Positions 61,130 through 64,000 of a stretch of 64,000 nucleotides of DNA are shown here, piece after piece. The translations under genes were made by a program, and so were the position numbers. The notes beneath the pieces are model-generated. The model did not search any database. It saw only the letters and a list, made by a program, of their open reading frames with translations, and was not told the DNA's origin. Numbering within the stretch: the stretch's first letter is position 1; the number at the start of each line of letters is the position of its first letter. The stretch lies in assembly GCF_900100085.1 (NCBI RefSeq), contig NZ_FNEJ01000017.1:46977-110976 (forward strand), in the 5' to 3' direction. Origin of the DNA: Salipiger marinus. Lineage in GTDB: Bacteria; Pseudomonadota; Alphaproteobacteria; Rhodobacterales; Rhodobacteraceae.

Positions 61130-62649
61130 GCCGGAGGCTCCGCCAGAATCCCATCCGCCAGATCGTGCAGAATTGGCGCCAGAACGTCCACCGCTTGCCG
61201 GTATTGCACAAGCAGACGCCGGTATTGCGCCGACCGCGCCGGGTCGGGCCGGATCTCCCGCACCGGCGGGGCCAGCGCCGCCGCCGCCTCGGCCAGACCG
61301 GGCCAGCGCCCAAGCCCCACGGCGGCGGCCACCGCATTGCCGTAAAGCGTCAGGTTGTCATCGGGAAAAAGCCCCACCGGCTTGCCGATCGCATCGACCG
61401 TCGCCTGCAGCCACAGCGGGTTGCGCATGATGCCGCCCGCCATGACGATGCGGTCCACCGTCACGCCCTGCCGGTCCAGATCCAGCACCACATTGGCGGC
61501 GCCAAGCGCCACCGCCGTCACCGCCGCGCGGTAGATCGCGGCCCGGTCATGCGACAGAGACAGCCCCAGAAAGGCGCCGCGCAGCCGGGCGTCGCGATAG
61601 GGGGTGCGGTTGCCCATCCAGAAATCCAGCGCCAGCAGCCGGGTTTCCGCCGGTTCCAGCGCCTCTGCCGCCGCCAGAAGCGCGGGCAGGTCCGCATCGG
61701 ACAGGCCAAAGATGTCCTGCGACAGCCATTTCAGGATGGACCCCGCCGAAACCTGCCCGCCCTCGATCATCCGCAGGCCATGGGTCAGCGCGTGAGGGTA
61801 GGGGCCCCAGACCCCCTCGATCCGGGCGCCATCATCGGGCACCTGCGTGATATGCACGTTGGAGGTGCCGCCGATCAGCAGCATGGATCCCGGCGCGATG
61901 CAGTTGGCGCCGAAACTGCCCATATGCGCGTCGATGCCGCCCTGCACCACCACCGGCGCGCCGCGCAGGCCCCAGTCGCGCGCCACCTCCTCGCACAGCG
62001 GGCCGATCACCGCGCCGATGTCGACAATGCGCTGCGGCAGGCGTTGTGCCAGCTCGGGCACCCCAAGCGCTGCGTAAAGCTCGGGGCAGAAGGCGCGGGC
62101 GCGGCTGTCATAGTTCCATTTGCAGGTCGCGTTCATCAGCGACCCGGTCCAGAGCCCGGTCAGGCGGAAATTGACAAAATCCAGCGCCTCGCAGATCCGC
62201 GCCACACGCGACCACAGCGCGGGCTCGTGCCGGGCCAGCCACATCGCCTTGGGCACCAGCCATTCCACCGCATTCGCACCGCCGCACAGGTCCATCACCG
62301 GATGGTCGATATGGGCCGAGGCGCGCGCCTCTTCGGCGGCCCGCGCGTCCATCCACAGGATCGCCGGGGCCAAGGGCGTGCCCTCCGCATCGCAGACCAC
62401 CACCGTCGAGGCAAAGGTGGCCACGGTGATCGCCGCGATGTCGGGCGTGCCCGCCTCGGCCAGCGCGCGGCGCACGCAGTGCCCCAGCGCCCGCCACCAG
62501 TCCTGCGGATCCTGCTCGGCCCGGTTGGGCGGCAGATGCCGGGTCGGATAGCCCGCCTCGGCCTTGGCGATCAGCCGCCGCGCCGCAAGGTCATAGACCC
62601 CGGCCCGTGCGCCATTGGTGCCAAGATCAAGCGTCAGAACCTTGCTCAT
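61126..62649 (-). CDS. FGGY-family carbohydrate (pentulose-type) kinase
   Basis: 507 residues. The phosphate loop is LTLDLGTNGARAGVYD at the N-terminus; the catalytic base is probably Asp240 in GGIDAHMGS; the C-terminal adenosine motif is VMAGGIMRNPLWLQ. A MNATCKWNYD block resembles those of pentulose/ribulose-type FGGY kinases. It phosphorylates a ketose or polyol with ATP. It is preceded by a zinc dehydrogenase that would form its substrate and followed by DeoC, giving an oxidation-phosphorylation-aldol cleavage order. The exact sugar is not known. Confidence 0.88.
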   Translation of the reverse strand: MSKVLTLDLGTNGARAGVYDLAARRLIAKAEAGYPTRHLPPNRAEQDPQDWWRALGHCVRRALAEAGTPDIAAITVATFASTVVVCDAEGTPLAPAILWMDARAAEEARASAHIDHPVMDLCGGANAVEWLVPKAMWLARHEPALWSRVARICEALDFVNFRLTGLWTGSLMNATCKWNYDSRARAFCPELYAALGVPELAQRLPQRIVDIGAVIGPLCEEVARDWGLRGAPVVVQGGIDAHMGSFGANCIAPGSMLLIGGTSNVHITQVPDDGARIEGVWGPYPHALTHGLRMIEGGQVSAGSILKWLSQDIFGLSDADLPALLAAAEALEPAETRLLALDFWMGNRTPYRDARLRGAFLGLSLSHDRAAIYRAAVTAVALGAANVVLDLDRQGVTVDRIVMAGGIMRNPLWLQATVDAIGKPVGLFPDDNLTLYGNAVAAAVGLGRWPGLAEAAAALAPPVREIRPDPARSAQYRRLLVQYRQAVDVLAPILHDLADGILAEPPA

Positions 62650-62676
62650 GCGGGCCTCCCCTCCCTTATCCTGCGG

Positions 62677-63696
62677 TCAGGGCCGGAACAGCACCTTGGA
62701 AAAATGCAGATCCTTCCTGTCGAACCGGTCGAAGATGGCAGGCAGATCCGCCAGATCCAGATCATGCGAGATCATGAACTCCCATTTCAGCTCGCCCGTG
62801 CCGAATTTCTCCAGCGTGGTAGTCCATTGCGGACCGGGGAAGGGGGCGGCGAAGCTGTTCCACGACCCGTGGAGCGAGATCTCCTGCCGCAGAAAATACT
62901 GGAAGGTGGCGTTGGACAGGGTCACGTCCGGCACCGGAATGCCGATGAACGCGACATGCCCGCCGGGACCGGCCAGCCGCACCGCCGCGTTGATGGCGGC
63001 ATCGATCCCCACCGCCTCGATCACCAGATCGGCCTTGGCCGGGCAATCCGCCAGATCCGCCGAAAGCACGGTCCGCGTCGCCCCGGCCTCGCGCGCCAGC
63101 GCCAGCTTTTCTTCGGAGACATCCACCGCGAGCACGTCGCGCGCGCCCATCAGCCGCAGCCACTGGATCGCGAAAAGCCCGATCGGACCACAGCCGACCA
63201 CCCCGCCGGTCTGGCCGATGCGCAGCCCGCCCGCCTTCCAGATCGCATGCAGCGCGATGGAGGCGGGATCGGCCATCGCGATGGCGCGCGGATCCACATG
63301 CTGCGGCGCCTTCAGCAGGTTGCCGACCGGCACCGCGACATATTCCGCATAGGCGCCATCCCGACGGCTGCCCAGATAGTCGTAATCGCGACAGCGCGAG
63401 AAATTGCCGGTCTGGCATTCGTCGCACTGCCCGCAGGCGATCAGCGGGGCCACCGCCACCAGCTCGCCGGGCTGCCAGCCGGTCACGCCTTCGCCCAAGG
63501 CCTCGATATGGCCGGAAAACTCATGGCCGGTGATCAGCGGCATCTTCCACGCCCCCTTCACCAGCATCCGCGGCAGGTCAGAGCCGCAGACCCCGACCGA
63601 GGCGACACGCAGCAGAACCTCGCCGGGCCCTGCAACCGGCTTTGGGCGGTCCTCCAGACGGATATCCTTGGGGGCGTGCAGCACGATGGCGCGCAT
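62677..63696 (-). CDS. Zinc-dependent alcohol/polyol dehydrogenase (MDR superfamily)
   Basis: 339 residues from the ATG at 63696 with GGAGGAGG upstream; the frame is open to 63792. Catalytic zinc ligands are Cys37 (GVCGSD), His58 and Glu59 (TGHEFSG); structural zinc cysteines are Cys88, Cys91, Cys94 and Cys102. The nucleotide motif is VVGCGPIGLFAIQWL with acidic DVSEEK after the second strand, favouring NAD. It resembles sorbitol/galactitol-1-phosphate dehydrogenases. It is the first gene of the operon and probably oxidises a polyol to the ketose used by the kinase. Confidence 0.88.
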   Translation of the reverse strand: MRAIVLHAPKDIRLEDRPKPVAGPGEVLLRVASVGVCGSDLPRMLVKGAWKMPLITGHEFSGHIEALGEGVTGWQPGELVAVAPLIACGQCDECQTGNFSRCRDYDYLGSRRDGAYAEYVAVPVGNLLKAPQHVDPRAIAMADPASIALHAIWKAGGLRIGQTGGVVGCGPIGLFAIQWLRLMGARDVLAVDVSEEKLALAREAGATRTVLSADLADCPAKADLVIEAVGIDAAINAAVRLAGPGGHVAFIGIPVPDVTLSNATFQYFLRQEISLHGSWNSFAAPFPGPQWTTTLEKFGTGELKWEFMISHDLDLADLPAIFDRFDRKDLHFSKVLFRP

Positions 63697-63731
63697 GGAG
63701 TCCTCCTCCGCATAACGTATGTGGTTCAATG

Positions 63732-63807
63732 TCACATCCGTGATAGTGGCGCGCCTCACTTGGCGCAAGGTTCTTTTCACAGACGGGTTCAATCATCACA
63801 TCCGTGA
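63732..63807. promoter_or_regulatory. Paired SorC-type operators upstream of the polyol operon
   Basis: TCACATCCGTGA occurs at 63732-63743 and 63796-63807, each with TCAC/GTGA inverted arms and each preceded by GTTCAAT; centres are 64 bases apart. On the minus strand, TTGCGC and TATCAC 17 bases later form a weak promoter whose -10 box overlaps the nearer operator. SorC tetramers commonly bind two spaced sites, possibly by looping. Confidence 0.65.
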
Positions 63808-64000
63808 AATCTGCCATTGCCGGCCGTAAAGAGGGACGGGGTTCAGCCCGCCAGCGGGGCGCCACTGTCAAAGCCGCGACCCCGACCAAGGCCCCGGCAG
63901 ACCGCGCTCCTCGCCCGACAGACACCCTGTGGGGCAACCCCGGGCACGACGCAGGTCACTTTGCAGATGTGCTGAAAAACATGGCGACGCTGGACAAGCC
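63804..64000 (+). CDS. Possible partial gene running off the right edge
   Basis: A plus-strand frame is open from a GTG at 63804 to the end of the window (65 codons) with strong G/C third positions in its later part, including DTLWGNPGHDAGHFADVL near the edge. No ribosome site supports the GTG, which also overlaps the second operator copy, and an inner start is possible. No family is recognised. It would be divergent from the polyol operon. Confidence 0.3.
   Translation, partial: MKSAIAGRKEGRGSARQRGATVKAATPTKAPADRAPRPTDTLWGNPGHDAGHFADVLKNMATLDK

Noticed and set aside
56770..63696. AI-2 (lsr) operon, because a SorC regulator, FGGY kinase and aldolase occur together and an LsrACDB-like importer lies in the window
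   Set aside because: The aldolase has true DeoC lysine motifs rather than LsrF ones, no LsrG-like protein is present, and the importer is 36 kb away in a different operon with its own GntR regulator.
61165..63807. An 880-codon plus-strand open frame opposite the FGGY kinase and zinc ADH genes
   Set aside because: Same GC-rich mirror-frame effect; the minus strand has complete catalytic motifs in both genes.

Overview
The window is high-GC DNA (roughly two thirds G+C, strong G/C preference at third codon positions) with the gene repertoire of an alphaproteobacterium of the Rhodobacterales (Paracoccus/Roseobacter-like). It lies on a plasmid, megaplasmid or chromid, because a complete repABC replication and partition locus sits at 53.1-56.5 kb. 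No rRNA, tRNA, prophage, insertion sequence or CRISPR array was seen. Species-level assignment is not possible by eye.

Layout. (a) 1-9 kb: a fumarase/aspartase-type lyase (cut by the window edge), an aldehyde dehydrogenase, an aldo/keto reductase, a complete peptide/opine-type ABC importer with fused ATPases, then a LysR regulator. (b) 10-15.2 kb: an MFS exporter, a decayed pirin gene, an MhqD/MhqO-like hydrolase and ring-cleaving dioxygenase pair, and two LysR regulators. (c) 15.3-25.9 kb, minus strand: one long operon with a GntR regulator, UxaA-family dehydratase, cysteine-rich GMC oxidoreductase, SDR, glycerol-dehydrogenase-like enzyme and a sugar ABC importer of the rhamnose/AI-2 type. 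(d) 26.1-34.3 kb, plus strand: a second sugar ABC importer with an Fe-ADH, a fucose-dehydrogenase-like AKR, FucU mutarotase and a fuconolactonase-like hydrolase, i.e. the first steps of non-phosphorylative L-fucose (or similar sugar) oxidation. (e) 34.3-42.6 kb: a GntR/D-2-hydroxyacid dehydrogenase pair, a TctCBA tricarboxylate transporter, a GntR regulator, a crotonase and a CaiB-type CoA-transferase. (f) 42.8-51.1 kb: a GntR regulator, a TRAP transporter and a sugar-acid module (RpiB-like isomerase, lactonase-like amidohydrolase, beta-hydroxyacid dehydrogenase, Fe-ADH, enolase-superfamily dehydratase). (g) 51.4-53.1 kb: a PRC-barrel protein, an SH3 lipoprotein and a ParE/ParD-like toxin-antitoxin pair. 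(h) 53.1-56.5 kb: repC, repB and repA. (i) 56.8-63.7 kb, minus strand: an operon of zinc alcohol dehydrogenase, FGGY kinase, SorC regulator, DeoC aldolase and a two-domain ALDH16-like dehydrogenase.

The accessory part is a dense set of uptake-plus-catabolism cassettes. Five importers of four transporter types occur within about 43 kb, most with their own GntR, SorC or LysR regulator. Recurring cis elements support this. A GCATACAA-core site occurs in three promoters of region (f), a TCACATCCGTGA pair precedes region (i), and each of the five binding-protein genes is followed by a perfect stem-loop.

The most distinctive feature is the replicon control region. Two identical 16-bp parS-type palindromes flank repC. 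The upstream copy contains the apparent -35 box of a predicted antisense counter-transcribed RNA whose intrinsic terminator can be read in the sequence. This would physically link RepB binding (partition) to copy-number control.
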